From contig JABACO010000006.1 of assembly GCA_013339895.1 (NCBI GenBank), positions 3,800,320 to 3,864,319 of the forward strand: 64,000 nt of DNA, written 5' to 3'. This DNA is from Ephydatia muelleri (Eukaryota; Porifera; Demospongiae; Spongillida; Spongillidae). The position numbers were made by a program, and so were the translations under genes. The notes under the pieces are model-generated. The model was not told the DNA's origin. It ran no database searches and saw only the letters and a program-made list of their open reading frames with translations. Below, in pieces: positions 22,701-32,578 of this stretch (within the stretch, counting starts at the first letter, position 1; every line of letters starts with the position of its first letter).

Positions 22701-25700
22701 AGTGTCTGGATATTCTAGGTGCCAGTGTCTGGATATTCTAGGTGCCAGTGTCTGGATATTCTAGGTGCCAGTGTCTGGATATTCTAGGTGCCAGTGTTTG
22801 GATATTCTAGGTACCAGTGCCTGGATATTCTAGGTTCCAGTGTCTGGGTATTCTAGGTGCCAGTGTCTGGGTATTCTAGGTACCAGTGTCTGGATATTCT
22901 AGGTGCCAGTGTCTGGGTATTCTAGGTGCCAGAGTCTGGGTATTCTAGGTGCCAGCATCTGGATATTCGAGGTGCCAGCGTCTGGATATTCTAGGTGCCA
23001 GCGTCTGGATATTCTAGGTGCCAGTGTCTGGATATTCTAGGTGCCGTGTCTGGATATTCTAGGTGCCAGTGTCTGGATATTCTAGGTGCCAGTGTCTGGA
23101 TATTCTAGGTGCCAGTGTCTGGATATTCTAGGTGCCAGTGTCTGGGATATTCTAGGTACCAGTGCCTGGATATTCTAGGTACCAGTGCCTGGATATTCTA
23201 GGTGCCAGTGTCTGGGTATTCTAGGTGCCAGTGTCTGGGTATTCTAGGTACCAGTGTCTGGATATTCTAGGTGCCAGTGTCTGGGTATTCTAGGTGCCAG
23301 CGTCTGGGTATTCTAGGTGCCAGCGTCTGGGTATTCTAGGTGCCAGCGTCTGTATATTCTAGGTGCCAGCGTCTGGATATTCTAGGTGCCAGCGTCTGGA
23401 TATTCTAGGTGCCAGCGTCTGGATATTCTAGGTGCCGTGTCTGGATATTCTAGGTGTCAGTGTCTGGATATTCTAGGTGCCAGTGTCTGGATATTCTAGG
23501 TGCCAGTGTCTGGATATTCTAGGTGCCAGTGTCTGGGTATTCTAGGTGCCAGTGTCTGGATATTCTAGGTGCCAGTGTCTGGATATTCTAGGTGCCAGTG
23601 TCCGGATATTCTAGGTACCAGTGCCTGGATATTCTAGGTGCCAGTGTCTGGGTATTCTAGGTGCCAGCGTCTGGATATTCTAGGTGCCAGCGTCTGGATA
23701 TTCTAGGTACCAGTGTCTGGATATTCTAGGTGCCAGTGTCTGGATATTCTAGGTGCCAGTGTCTGGATATTCTAGGTGCCAGTGTCTGGATATTCTAGGT
23801 GCCAGTGTCTGGATATTCTAGGTGCCAGTGTCTGGATATTCTAGGTGCCAGTGTCTGGATATTCTAGGTGCCAGTGCCTGGATATTCTAGGTGCCAGTGT
23901 CTGGGTATTCTAGGTGCCAGTGTCTGGGTATTCTAGGTACCAGTGTCTGGATAATCTAGGTGCCAGTGTCTGGGTATTCTAGGTACCAGTGTGTGGATAA
24001 TCTAGGTGCCAGTGTCTGGGTATTCTAGGTGCCAGCGTCTGGGTATTCTAGGTGCCAGCGTCTGGATATTCTAGGTGCCAGCGTCTGGTTATTCTAGGTG
24101 CCAGTGTCTGGATATTCTAGGTGCCAGTGTCTGGATATTCTAGGTGCCAGTGTCTGGATATTCTAGGTGCCAGTGTCTGGGTATTCTAGGTGCCAGTGTC
24201 TGGGTATTCTAGGTACCAGTGTCTGGATATTCTAGGTGCCAGTGTCTGGGTATTCTAGGTGCCAGCGTCTGGGTATTCTAGGTGCCAGCGTCTGGATATT
24301 CTAGGTGCCAGCGTCTGGATATTCTAGGTGCCAGTGTCTGGATATTCTAGGTGCCAGTGTCTGGATATTCTAGGTGCCAGTGTCTGGATATTCTAGGTGC
24401 CAGCGTCTGGATATTCTAGGTGCCAGTGTCCGGATATTCTAGGTACCAGTGCCTGGATATTCTAGGTGCCAGTGTCTGCCAGGGTATTCTAGGTGCCAGT
24501 GTCTGCCAGGGTATTCTGGGTGCAGTGTCTGCCAGGGTATTCTACAGTAGAATACTCGCCCTTTGGTTAGCTCTGAATGTAATCATGCAATAACCAATAA
24601 CCAATAATACAGTGTACACAATGAATATGCATGCAGGAATAAGTTACTTTGGTCCATATTAAACACTACGGATGGGCAAGAATTGAAATTACATGTATAT
24701 TCTTGTATCATTACAGAGCTCTGCATTGTATACAGTCTTTTTTTTTTTCTTACTTTTAGGATAAATCTTTGCAGCCAATACTGAGGTTCAGTACAGTTTT
24801 TATAGGATCACTACAGTACCACTTGTTCCTTGTCCATTCATTCCAAACGTGAACACAGTAATTTGTGTCTAAACTAGTCTTTTTAGACACACCAGCAGCT
24901 ATGGCATTTCTATTTCTTTGTCTGTCTTTGGGACTGAAAACGATCAATTGTCAGGCAAATTAGGCAAATTGGTGGCAGAGAGATCTACGTGATTTTGAAT
25001 ATCCCGAGTTATCACTCTGGATATTCCAAATGACGTAGATCTCTCGGTTTCAGTGTATATCTATTATGGCAATCGCCACTACTGTGATTAATTGTGATAA
25101 ATTTTATTTCCACATTAATTTATATGGTTGTGTGATATCAAAATGGTGAGCTTGAATGCTCTCTCCATTTGAAAATGAAATGGCCTCGGAAGCCGGCGCT
25201 ATCAATAAAACATCTGGAATGACATCCCAAACCATCACTGACATCCCAAACCATCACTGGCATCCCTGCTGCTGACTCCTGTTGAGCAAGAGTTCTGCGT
25301 ATCTGTAGCCATGGAGGCTTGTCATCCACCTTCCAATATGGTATATCATCATACAAATCATCACGCATATTAGTTCCAACGCCCATGATGTATACTCCAA
25401 CAGCAGCACATCTTTATTGGAGAGGTTCCGCCATCATGCCCCTAACACAATGCCTGTGCATTACTACCTGCCAAATCATGACGAGTAGCCTCTAAGTACT
25501 GTTCATCTTCTCACCTTGTAATAACCTTGCAGTTATATTTCTGTGCCCTACCAGCTCTCAGCGGACAGCCTACCTTCACTGGATGAAGTCTTTACTCTGA
25601 AGTGTTCTCTCATCTATTTCGATCTTCCCAGGTATAAGCCTGCCTTTGCACATATTCTGGCATCCTGCCTGCCTGTGCAGGTGTTCTGTTATCCTCCCAT

Positions 25701-27775
25701 ACTCACCTCTCAGCAACTCTGCTGAGATGTGGGTTCAGCTTTCAATGCAACCTAATTATGTACTTTCATCTGCCTCTGCCAAGATCAATCAGCAGTGTGA
25801 GTCTTGGGAATGATGTCCCCTCCCAATACAGAGGACACCCTGGAACCAACTATCTGCCGAACATTATCCTGCAACATGAACAATCTTACCTTCAGATTTC
25901 AATGTGATGTGGTCTCCCACGGCTTGTGCATTCAGCACTATTTATACGTACATGTACTGTAGCAGAGATTCCCATTTCAACTTCCATTTGGCATCTTCAT
26001 GGAGGGGTCAGTATGCCTATGCTCCTGCTATAGTTTTCAGATACCCATAAGCAGGTAGCTTTGAAGGAAGGTGCCTTAGACATAGCATGAATCATTCTGC
26101 TGCCTGATCAGCAAATGTCTTTGTGTTCTGTTCAAAGCAGACATCTTCTGTCCCTCCATTCTGTGTTGCTCAGGGGTGGTAAAAGTTCACCTCTGGCCTC
26201 AGACACTGTTTAGATAGCCACTGGCTTGAGGCTGGCTTTGTCTGATTAAAAGTTGATATGAAGAACACTTAAAACTTAGTGTCTTGGCAGGCGCTTCTAG
26301 ATCAGCACCCAACTCTTCCTCTATCTCCTTCTTTGGACACAGTGGAGCTACAGCCAACATTCTTTCCTGTGGTACTCTCAGGGAACTTTGTCTTCCAAGT
26401 TGGGAGTATAACATATAACCATGCATCACTAAGGACAATGGCTGCCACAACCTACTTTTCCTTGCTTGGTACCTGGATGATGGAGTGGTGGTGGCTGCAA
26501 CATCAGCTGTTCGGTGTGTTGTCTCTTTTCTTGAGGAGCTGGGTCCTGCAGGAAGCTTTATTTAGAATCCTCCTACGTGTACATGCAAACCTTTTGGCAG
26601 CAGATGAAGAAATCCAACCTCATCATTATGGGTGCCCCCCTTGGGACATAACCTGCCTCCAAATGTGCTGCTGCCTCCATCTTACTCTCCTCACTGGAAA
26701 AGCTTGGTTCTATTGACTCTCAAGTCACACTGATCCTTCTGCGCTTGTATGGAGATTTCACTAAGCTAGTACATATTGCACATTTCACACCTCCATGACA
26801 AGAGCTGCATTCATTTGATCTGCCACTCTACCACTTCTTCATAGAGTGTTGACACAACCGACAGCGCATGGCATCAGTACCACCGGCTCCTGTCTCTCTG
26901 CCTTATCAACTTACCTACAGCCTTTATTGTCTCTAGCCTTATCACTTACCTATAGCCTTAATTGCTTCAGTTAGTGCAACAGGATGGGTCACTTCCTCTG
27001 ACCATTTCCTGGCCGATGCACTTCAACAAATGCATGTGCCATCAGACGATGTGGTTACCTTTGATACTGTAATTTGCATTTCCTTGTCCCCAGCCCTTAG
27101 CATTTCCTTGTCCCCAGCCCTTAGCATTTCCTTGTCCCCAGCCCTTAGCATTTCCTTGTCCCCAGCCCTTAGCATTTCCTCTAATAGTGTGCAGCACCAT
27201 AGACCCCGCCCCATACCTGTGGAATCTCCCGCCAATGGCCGGCATTGACTTCAGGGTATGGTTGGTATGGTTTGACCTTATCTAGGTGAAAAGAGAGGTT
27301 TGAACGCTCACCTCTGGCTCCATAAACCTGTGCTCCACCGACAGCTATTTCAACCCCTATGAAGCGTGATATGAGAGGACATGAGCCCCCTGAGATGTGA
27401 GCCCCCTGATATGTGAGCCCCCTGATACGTGAGCCCCCTGATACGTGAGCCCCCTGATACGTGAGCCCCCTGATACGTGAGCCCCCTGATACGTGAGCCC
27501 CCTGAGACATGAGCCCCCTGATACGTGAGCCCCCTGATACGTGAGCCCCCTGAGACATGAGCCCCTGAGATGTGAGGCTGCAGCAATATCTTCACTCATA
27601 TCCCTAGTGGCTGACCATGTTGGTAGTTGGGGGTGGATATGGCTATCAGCCAGGCTGGAGGTTAACATCTTCCTCTCTCAGAGTTAACTGCTGGCAAGGC
27701 TTGCTTGCTCTATCATATGCGTCAGCCTGACTCTATGTCATGGCTGTGCTTGCATGTAGATAAGGGCTGTACTCC

Positions 27776-27817
<42 letters not shown>

Positions 27818-30800
27818 CTGCGTGCATGCGTGTCTGCGTGTGCGTTTTCAGTATCAGAACTGGAGTGAGCATACATTTACATCCCCTTTGCTAATGAGTC
27901 GTGTACAGTGTGGGGCACAAACGTTTTCTGCCACTGGCACTTCACTTTGTCACAAGGTCCATAAACCTAAGTCCTTGGTGTTATCTAGCTGCCTTAATAT
28001 GTCAGCTATGTGGAGGCTTGGTTCTCTTCCTCGGGAGATTGCGTGCAATCGTGTGAATCTGCAGAGAATGGTGTACAATATGTGTTTGCAAACATTGTCT
28101 TATGCCTCAAATTGGTGTGCTTCATTGCAATCGCCAAAACAGTCAGAACCACTCACACATGCTGTCCTATATAACAAATGTATTTGCATTGGATGCAGGG
28201 CCAGCTCCAACTTCAGCAGCAACACCAAACCTTACAACTCAGGGTAAGGCACCTACACAATTGAGCCCTTTGCTGTTGCATATTCATGTACAGCACATGT
28301 ATGGGTGCCAGGTGCCATCATGGCTTCACTGCACACCTCTCCTTAGTTTGTCATTGTTTCGGATTTATCATTTTTTGGTAGCTCCACCTCCATCTCCTTC
28401 AACTTCAAGTGCATCCAACCCCTCAACAACTTCACCAGCATCAGCATCCACTTCCCCACCAGGTAAGTACATAATGTACCTACTAAACTGTACCCCTTGC
28501 AGCGTTGCATGTACACCAGGGGCCCTCATGGCTTCACTGCATACCTCTCCTTACTTACTGTTACAGTACTTGTATGGGTACCAGGGGCCCTCATGGCTTC
28601 ACTCTCCTTACTTACTGTACTTCATCTTTTCTTTTTTTTATCGCATGCAAAACACACCCCAATATATCAATGACCATTGTATTGCTGATTACATCATATC
28701 ATTTGTGTATGTACACTGAATGTGAATATTCACATCATCATTTCTCATTTGACCATTTGGCGATATGTTACACATTTGGAATACTGTATGTGGAGAATTT
28801 ATACTTCAGTTTTCAAAGCCACCTTGAATTGAAGAAGACCTTTATGTGCTGAAAAATAAGAGCCTTTGCATCAATGGATGTGTGCTCCGTCTTTTTCGAA
28901 AGGCTTCACAAGTCTGGAGGCCAATGAATTCTTATTCTACAAGTCCAGTGATTAATTATTGTGTAAAGCCATTGAAAGGGCATATACACCCTGTACATGT
29001 ATGTACACTTCTATGTTGTTTAAATAACCATTGCACCCACTGATGATCGGATGCATCTTTACTTGACAGATACCATTATTGGTCCAGTAGTTGGAGGAGT
29101 GGTTGGAGGAGTAGTGGTGATCGTGGTGATTATTATTATTATTGTTCTACTGATCTGCCTGTGCTCATCATCCAAGACATGTAGGTTGCCATGGACACAC
29201 TTTTCAGTATATGATGTAATTTGTTACATGCTATTTGCAACACTTACAGCCACAAAGTATAAGAGAAAAGGAAAGCGAGAGGTATCTTATCACAACCCTA
29301 TTGCCATACAGCATGTACCTGTACCTGTACCTGCTGAGGAGTCCCTCTACGATGGCAGCACCCAGGACCAGAGAGTACCTGAAGAATCCTTATATGATGG
29401 CAATGCTCCTAATGGCAGAGGTGGCAATGTGCAAGAAGCTCTGAACTCCCAACCTGATACTTCAAAGAAGAACGCAGATGTGAGTTTACTAAACACAGAT
29501 AACCTATTGGTGTATTAATTGCAATTAAAAATGTAACGCTTGCATTGCAATAAGAACATTATACAGCATACACTTAGACAAAAATAAATAAATAATTTAA
29601 TTAATTAATAATTGCATTGAAATGAGCACTTATGGAAAATATCAGTGAGGAAAATGATGGAGGCCAGCTCCATCATCCATGCCATGTCCACTTCTCCATT
29701 TTACCCTAGATCCCCGCAAGCAAAGGTTTGTTGCACGCAGAATAGCAAAAGCCATTCATTCTGGCACGAACCCATCCCATTACTTCAGAATGTGACTTCT
29801 CCCACTTAAAGTTTTGTGTGTACTTGAATCTACAGCCGTATTACTAGTTGTGAGGATTTATATATGTACATGGTACACTGAGGTGCTTGTTCTTCATGAT
29901 AAACTATGCCATGCAACTGATTTGTAGTTGCCGTAGTTACCTACATGTACATGTATACAGTATGTATTTGGTTATCTGAGCTACAATGTACATGTACATG
30001 TTGTTTAATTTATGTCAAAATATCTTGTGCTGTACATAGTTGAGAGATCATTCATTGCTTCACTTGCAGTAACTGTTGTACGAATTATGTATGTACGGGA
30101 GGGGGAGGAGGATGACACTATTGAAAATATCATGACTGGATAACTTGGAAGCAACATTTGTAGTACTGCTGTTGCTCAATGTGAAGTAAACTTATGATTT
30201 GTGCTTGCCTTCAACTTTGCAGCCACTGCTTTTCGCAACTAATCTTCTTTGCTCAATATGCATATGTGTTTTGCTTTGCTACAACTAGAATTAGTGGTTC
30301 AATTCACAATGCAGTGTGTGGTATGCCACTAATTGATCACATGATCATAATGTGTAAGGATTATGAATGACATGATAGTACGCACAATATACAGTGTAGG
30401 AACTCCTAGAGTGCTACCAATTGGTGTATTTTTAGGTGCAGTGTATTTATGTACACTTGCAATCACATTTTATTGCTTAACACATCTTAAGAACAACACC
30501 TTTCTTCAAACGTTATATTTAAAATTCCAAACAACAACAATTCAAAAATCAATTAAAAGAGGAAATGAAGGGTTATGAGTATTTAAACAACATTGCTCAG
30601 TTAGCCCTTGAATAAGTTATGTGTTTATTGATTTCTACATTGGTGAGTTATTACGGCTCAATTTATTTCCTAGTTCAATTAGCTGCTATGATGAAATGAT
30701 TTGGTAATTGAGATAGTTTCAGTGTACTGAGACATGCCAATAAACTGCATCACTATTATTTATGAACATGTAACATACATACAATTAATGCAGTAACAAT

Positions 30801-31596
30801 AAATTAAATAAAGAGTAAGAATCATTTTTTAAAAGCTGTCGTTCATCTGCGAACATCTAGTAGATATTAATGTTAATGCCATAAACAATCTGCACTAGTT
30901 ATTAAATAGCAACAAATGGGGAGACCTTGTATAGTGTTGCACCAACACAAAAGGAGATGTTGCATAGACAACCAATCAGAAATCTGCACTATATGAGGAA
31001 TAGTTTTGTATACTGTAAAGAAATAAGTTATATACCGGACATTCAGTTCTTTTTATATTTGTGAATAACTTTAGTAATTGTGACTGTGGCATGTAGGCAA
31101 CAACAATGAACCTTTTTGTCTTATAGTATTGTGATGGTATGTGTAGCATGCATGTTATGAAAAATAACAAAATGGTTGCCATGGTGCCCGAATCATAACA
31201 TTGGTGCTATGGTGCCCAAATATTAACATGGTTGCTATGGTACCCAAATATTAACATGGTTGCTATGGTACCCAAATATTAACATGGTTGCTAAGGTGCC
31301 TAAACTAAATTTGACACGTCTGGCATCGTGTCTTGCCATTCCGCACTAGTTTACTCCATTAAATACGTACCAAGCACTAGATTTGTTGCTCCTTAATTTA
31401 AAGCCACAAGGATGTACATTGTGTCAACTTTACAATTATGGCGATCATGATTCAGTACATAATGATGGATGGCTTCTTAATGGTTTCATTTGAGGTGAGA
31501 AGCAAAAATGAAAGTGATAGACACCCACTGTACCAGGCCACCACACACCCACACACACACACATTCACACACACACACAAACACACACACAAACAA

Positions 31597-31653
<57 letters not shown>

Positions 31654-31968
31654 GTTCCAATGCCCACTACCCTGTATTGCCCACACACCCCACAGCAAAG
31701 TATCCTTTGAAGTTTAATGCACTACATGTAGATACACATAAACCACCAAACTGGTATTTCTCTCTATGCTATGAGAATTAATGACTTAAGTTTCAAGTAA
31801 ATACATGTGTGGAATCATGTTCACTTTGTTGATCATTTCACACAGAAAATGATGTATGCAGATGTGCAGGTTGCCCCAGCAGCTAAGAACCCAGCTTCTG
31901 GGAGAGGAGGAAGAGGAGTGCCTCCTCCCAATACCAGCCAGCAGCAGGACGTTTTACTCAACCGTTAA
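7724..31968 (+). CDS. Gene B: Ig-FN3 type I receptor, multi-tyrosine tail (8 exons, 443 aa)
   Basis: Predicted single-pass receptor paralogous to gene A. Exons are 7724-7775, 10187-10591, 21504-21788, 28199-28243, 28382-28462, 29070-29180, 29250-29479 and 31846-31968. The sum is 1332 nt, in frame. The first six junctions are phase 1 and the last is phase 0. Residues 1-17 are a signal peptide, about 18-152 Ig-like, 153-247 FN3, 248-289 two stalk exons, and about 294-321 an Ile/Val/Gly-rich helix. The tail has Tyr at about 330, 340, 360, 375 (two ESLYDG repeats) and 407 (MMYADV). The C-terminus is QQQDVLLNR, where paralogs have a YSTV motif. Introns 2 and 3 are 10.9 and 6.4 kb and hold transposons and satellites. 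Joining 10591 to 21504 rests on phase and module order, not transcripts. A near-identical 3' half lies at 59406-63175. Confidence 0.68.
7776..10186. other. Gene B intron 1
   Basis: 2.4 kb with no supported coding exon. It contains a two-copy direct repeat of about 386 bp (8978-9746) and many TACATGTA motifs. Confidence 0.6.
8978..9746. repeat. Two-copy tandem duplication, unit about 386 bp
   Basis: The copies start at 8978 and 9364. They share long blocks (tagtagcagcaccc, gatgaaatcacaggaaggat, gcctggtaggcaatctatca) and differ by substitutions and small indels. No open frame is conserved between copies. Confidence 0.85.
10187..10591 (+). CDS. Gene B exon 2: Ig-like domain
   Basis: 405-nt phase-1 exon between ctctccag and GTATGC. 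It encodes GSTQSLPCHTASGDN, VVTYTC, GYTDWIPP, LTVNLTAAMNGSTVTC and NVVG. It is fully open and equal in length to gene A exon 2. Confidence 0.85.
11190..11840. repeat. Dispersed noncoding block, copies at 13000-13330 and 19860-20560
   Basis: 11190-11540 matches 13000-13330 through runs such as gtagatgtaggtgtagatgt and gcttgtgtatctgttacatt. 11480-11840 matches 19960-20560 (catgagatca, attgtgtgggca, cttcccactcaca). The order suggests local duplications of intron sequence that were later invaded by satellites and transposons. Confidence 0.65.
12419..12965 (-). pseudogene. 3' end of an unidentified two-exon gene
   Basis: Two minus-strand exons are supported. The first, about 12965-12810, reads PVLYRQGINGHTPVLSG, then HLIHVGDYVEYKSQNGCL, and ends at GTAAGT. 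After a 52-nt intron the second, 12757-12419, begins NEIGAMVGCFETE and ends NDLYCFNIFCMH-stop, joined in phase 0. Codon-like quality, splice signals and the clean join argue for real coding sequence, now or recently. No start is seen: upstream of about 12965 the frame is closed. The context (a repeat-filled receptor intron) suggests the C-terminal end of a transposon-encoded protein, but I cannot name the family. Confidence 0.5.
13333..14441. repeat. 33-bp minisatellite, left block (about 33 units)
   Basis: The unit contains gatgtggctagtag and atggctgatgggacctagag. Because 33 is divisible by 3, it gives long repetitive frames on both strands that are not genes. It is interrupted by the hAT at 14442 and resumes at 17809. 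Confidence 0.95.
14434..14441. repeat. hAT target-site duplication, left
   Basis: gctagtag immediately before the left terminus; repeated exactly at 17809-17816. Eight bp is the hAT hallmark. The motif also belongs to the satellite unit, so the match is slightly less decisive than in unique DNA. Confidence 0.8.
14442..14480 (+). repeat. hAT left terminal inverted repeat region
   Basis: Begins CAGTGGCGTGGTGGC and continues into G7/C-rich sequence that pairs with 17771-17782 at the right end. Confidence 0.88.
14722..17608 (+). pseudogene. hAT transposase, TTF-zinc-finger class, frameshifted
   Basis: Transposase that would cut and rejoin element ends through an RNase-H-like core. The first frame (14722-15690) has an acidic N-terminus, then a TTF-type zinc finger (FHPDN, ALFCIPCLLF, NGYSNWKK, HEGSSAHQNA). 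The next frame (to 16436) has IPLRGH, LIVDTTPD (candidate catalytic Asp), AQTYDGASNM and THCYAHTLNL. The third (16441-17085) has LKRLNTVRWNSRERC. The last (17240-17608) has the C-terminal dimerisation segment SSCTAERSFSALKRVKTRLR. Frame changes fall near 15650, 16385, 17075 and 17240. These are too many for introns without splice signals, so decay is the simplest reading. Confidence 0.88.
17794..17808 (-). repeat. hAT right terminal inverted repeat
   Basis: gccaccacgccactg, the exact reverse complement of the left 15 bp; the target duplication follows at 17809-17816. Confidence 0.9.
17809..18367. repeat. 33-bp minisatellite, right block (about 17 units)
   Basis: Same unit and phase as 13333-14441, so the two blocks were one array of about 50 units before the hAT insertion. 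Confidence 0.95.
18368..19005. other. Intron sequence, no feature seen
   Basis: Starts with a short run of gagcgagtgat-type repeats (about 18405-18500), otherwise unremarkable. Confidence 0.4.
19006..19330. repeat. Tandem repeat of about 60-65 bp, 5 copies
   Basis: The unit holds ccccatttaaggccctccca, ggccacacccaggcat and ggctaagcggctt, with divergence between copies. Confidence 0.85.
19331..20262. other. Intron sequence related to the 11.2-11.8 kb block
   Basis: From about 19860 it resembles 11390-11780. No coding exon is supported. Confidence 0.45.
20263..20492 (+). repeat. 18-bp G-rich minisatellite (about 13 units)
   Basis: The unit is gggtggggagggggagag, purine-only except one T. The plus strand has regularly spaced G runs compatible with quadruplex formation. 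Both-strand open frames are artefacts. Confidence 0.93.
20493..21503. other. End of gene B intron 2
   Basis: No exon recognised. A GC-rich patch at 21140-21330 (gcgccgaaggcgcgcgagcg, gggcgcctgcggcgcc) differs in base composition from its surroundings and may be an insertion remnant. Confidence 0.4.
21504..21788 (+). CDS. Gene B exon 3: FN3 domain
   Basis: 285-nt phase-1 exon between ttttcag and GTATGT. It encodes GPPGRPNPV, VQVMVNPSSSGG, LPTSYSVTI, CNGLTNSTNYTIS and AINCAGSSNSSN. It is open and carries several sequons. Confidence 0.87.
22144..24545. repeat. 23-bp minisatellite, about 104 units (2.4 kb)
   Basis: The unit begins gtgccagtgtctgg and ends tattctag. It has two main variable sites (gtg/gcg and ggg/gga) and a rarer gtacc variant. 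Several longer blocks of variant order recur, so higher-order expansion is likely. The last units are longer (gtctgccaggg). The unit contains TAG and is not a multiple of 3, so it is noncoding. Confidence 0.96.
24537..24555. repeat. Perfect palindrome closing the 23-bp array
   Basis: gtattctacagtagaatac. The last satellite half-unit is mirrored exactly at the array boundary. Confidence 0.85.
24978..25045. repeat. Short inverted repeat (32-bp arms)
   Basis: gagagatctacgt... and its mirror ...acgtagatctctc are separated by about 4 nt, with a few arm mismatches. Confidence 0.8.
25130..27020 (+). pseudogene. Reverse-transcriptase retroelement remnant
   Basis: At about 26455-26560 the plus strand reads AWYLDDGVVV, SAVRCVVSFLEELGPAG. 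YLDDG carries the catalytic Asp pair of reverse transcriptases and the following block fits the region after it. In other frames downstream are MKKSNLIIMGAPLG (about 26605-26650), VTLILLRLYGDFTKLVHIAHFTPP (about 26720-26795) and VDTTDSAWHQ (about 26850-26880). These are the blocks usually seen after the RT palm in retroelement proteins I recall from invertebrates. Stops and frameshifts are frequent. 25270-25350 resembles 38620-38700, so part of the element is repeated in gene C. The exact clade (LINE or other) is not settled. Confidence 0.6.
27077..27181. repeat. 24-bp tandem repeat (4.4 units)
   Basis: The unit contains tccttgtccccagccc. It yields Ser/Pro/Leu frames that are not genes. Confidence 0.92.
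27350..27990. repeat. Dispersed intronic block with 16-bp minisatellite
   Basis: Includes the 16-bp array tgatacgtgagccccc (about 27378-27568), a unique middle part and a GT microsatellite (27781-27816). An inverted copy lies at 36240-36745 and a direct copy at 58690-59210. Confidence 0.85.
28199..28243 (+). CDS. Gene B exon 4: stalk part 1
   Basis: 45-nt phase-1 exon, ggatgcag acceptor and GTAAGG donor, encoding PAPTSAATPNLTTQ. Confidence 0.7.
28382..28462 (+). CDS. Gene B exon 5: stalk part 2
   Basis: 81-nt phase-1 exon, ttggtag acceptor and GTAAGT donor. It encodes PPPSPSTSSASNPSTTSP and more Ser/Ala/Pro, a mucin-like spacer. Confidence 0.72.
29070..29180 (+). CDS. Gene B exon 6: transmembrane helix
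   Basis: 111-nt phase-1 exon with GTAGGT donor. A Gly/Val/Ile run (GPVVGGVVGGVVVIVV, then IIIII, VLLICLC) of about 28 residues is followed by SSSKT. Gene C's membrane exon has the same length. Confidence 0.85.
29250..29479 (+). CDS. Gene B exon 7: cytoplasmic tail with ESLY repeats
   Basis: 230-nt exon, phase 1 in and phase 0 out, with GTGAGT donor. Basic KYKRKGKRE follows the membrane, then VSYHNP, PVPVPAEESLYDG, VPEESLYDG and QPDTSKKNAD. If the donor is not used the frame continues for 13 codons (VSLLNTDNLLVY) to a stop at 29516-29518. Gene C preserves a similar read-through, so a retained-intron isoform is possible. Confidence 0.8.
29480..31845. other. Gene B intron 7
   Basis: 2.4 kb. 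Contains a 28-bp tandem repeat (about 31170-31303, cat-ggttgctatggtaccc units) and a CA microsatellite (31550-31651). No exon is recognised; a block at 31437 resembles gene C's exon at 42070 but lacks the AG acceptor. Confidence 0.55.
31550..31651. repeat. CA microsatellite
   Basis: (ca)n with aaac interruptions; the shorter copy lies at 62750-62843. Confidence 0.95.
31846..31968 (+). CDS. Gene B exon 8: last exon, terminal motif lost
   Basis: Encodes KMMYADVQVAP, a Gly/Arg patch (SGRGGRGVPPP) and QQQDVLLNR-stop. Compared with the copies at 42658 and 52099 it lacks 2 nt just before the end, so the terminal YSTV motif is out of frame. In the near-identical copy at 63038 one more C is missing and YSTV returns. 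Confidence 0.72.
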   Translation, partial: KMMYADVQVAPAAKNPASGRGGRGVPPPNTSQQQDVLLNR

Positions 31969-32578
31969 GACCCAAAAACTATAAACATCTACTCCTTTTG
32001 TTTGCAGTTATTATTTAGTTTGATTGTTTGTGAGTGTGTGCAAGCATTGTCTTTGCCAATGTACATATGTGTAAATGTAAAATATAAGATTGTTTTTGAA
32101 GCATGAAATATACACAATATATTCCATTCACCTTCGACCTTTGTGACTGTTGCCGAAACGCCCGGAGAATATGTGAAATATCTCATCTGTTTCTACGGCT
32201 GTATGCTGCAATCAGAGCAATGTGCGTATCAGCGCCTTTTGACCCCACGCCACTGACACCACACCATAGACCCCACACCACTGAACCCCACACCACTGAA
32301 CCCACACTACTGAACCCACACCACACCACTGACCCCAAGGTTGTGTTGTCACTCACCTCACCTTGGGCCTCCTCCCCGGACCCACCTAGAACATGTATAT
32401 GCATACTAATTCATACTATGTGTGTTCTAACATTACTTCACTAACTTTAATTTGTTTGCACATACATGTAGAGGGCATATGGAGGTTTATACATGTGTGT
32501 CTTTCACTGGGCCATACCAGTTCTACATGTAGGATATCTTTATATAATCACACATGAGAAGGGTGTTTTTCTCCCCAG
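31969..32578. other. Intergenic between genes B and C
   Basis: Holds a short cacaccactgaacccc tandem repeat (about 32260-32330). No signal-peptide exon like those of genes A and B was found before the Ig exon of gene C. Confidence 0.5.

Larger units (their letters stand above)
21789..28198. other. Gene B intron 3 (6.4 kb)
   Basis: Holds the 23-bp minisatellite, a small hairpin, a reverse-transcriptase remnant and 24-bp and 16-bp satellites. Confidence 0.6.

Noticed and set aside
22144-24545. CRISPR-like array
   Set aside because: The 23-bp units abut directly with no unique spacers, and the context is an animal intron; it is a minisatellite.
27705-28247. 180-aa frame ending in the stalk exon
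   Set aside because: It runs through a GT microsatellite and intron sequence; the stalk exon itself has clear splice sites and only its 45 nt are accepted.
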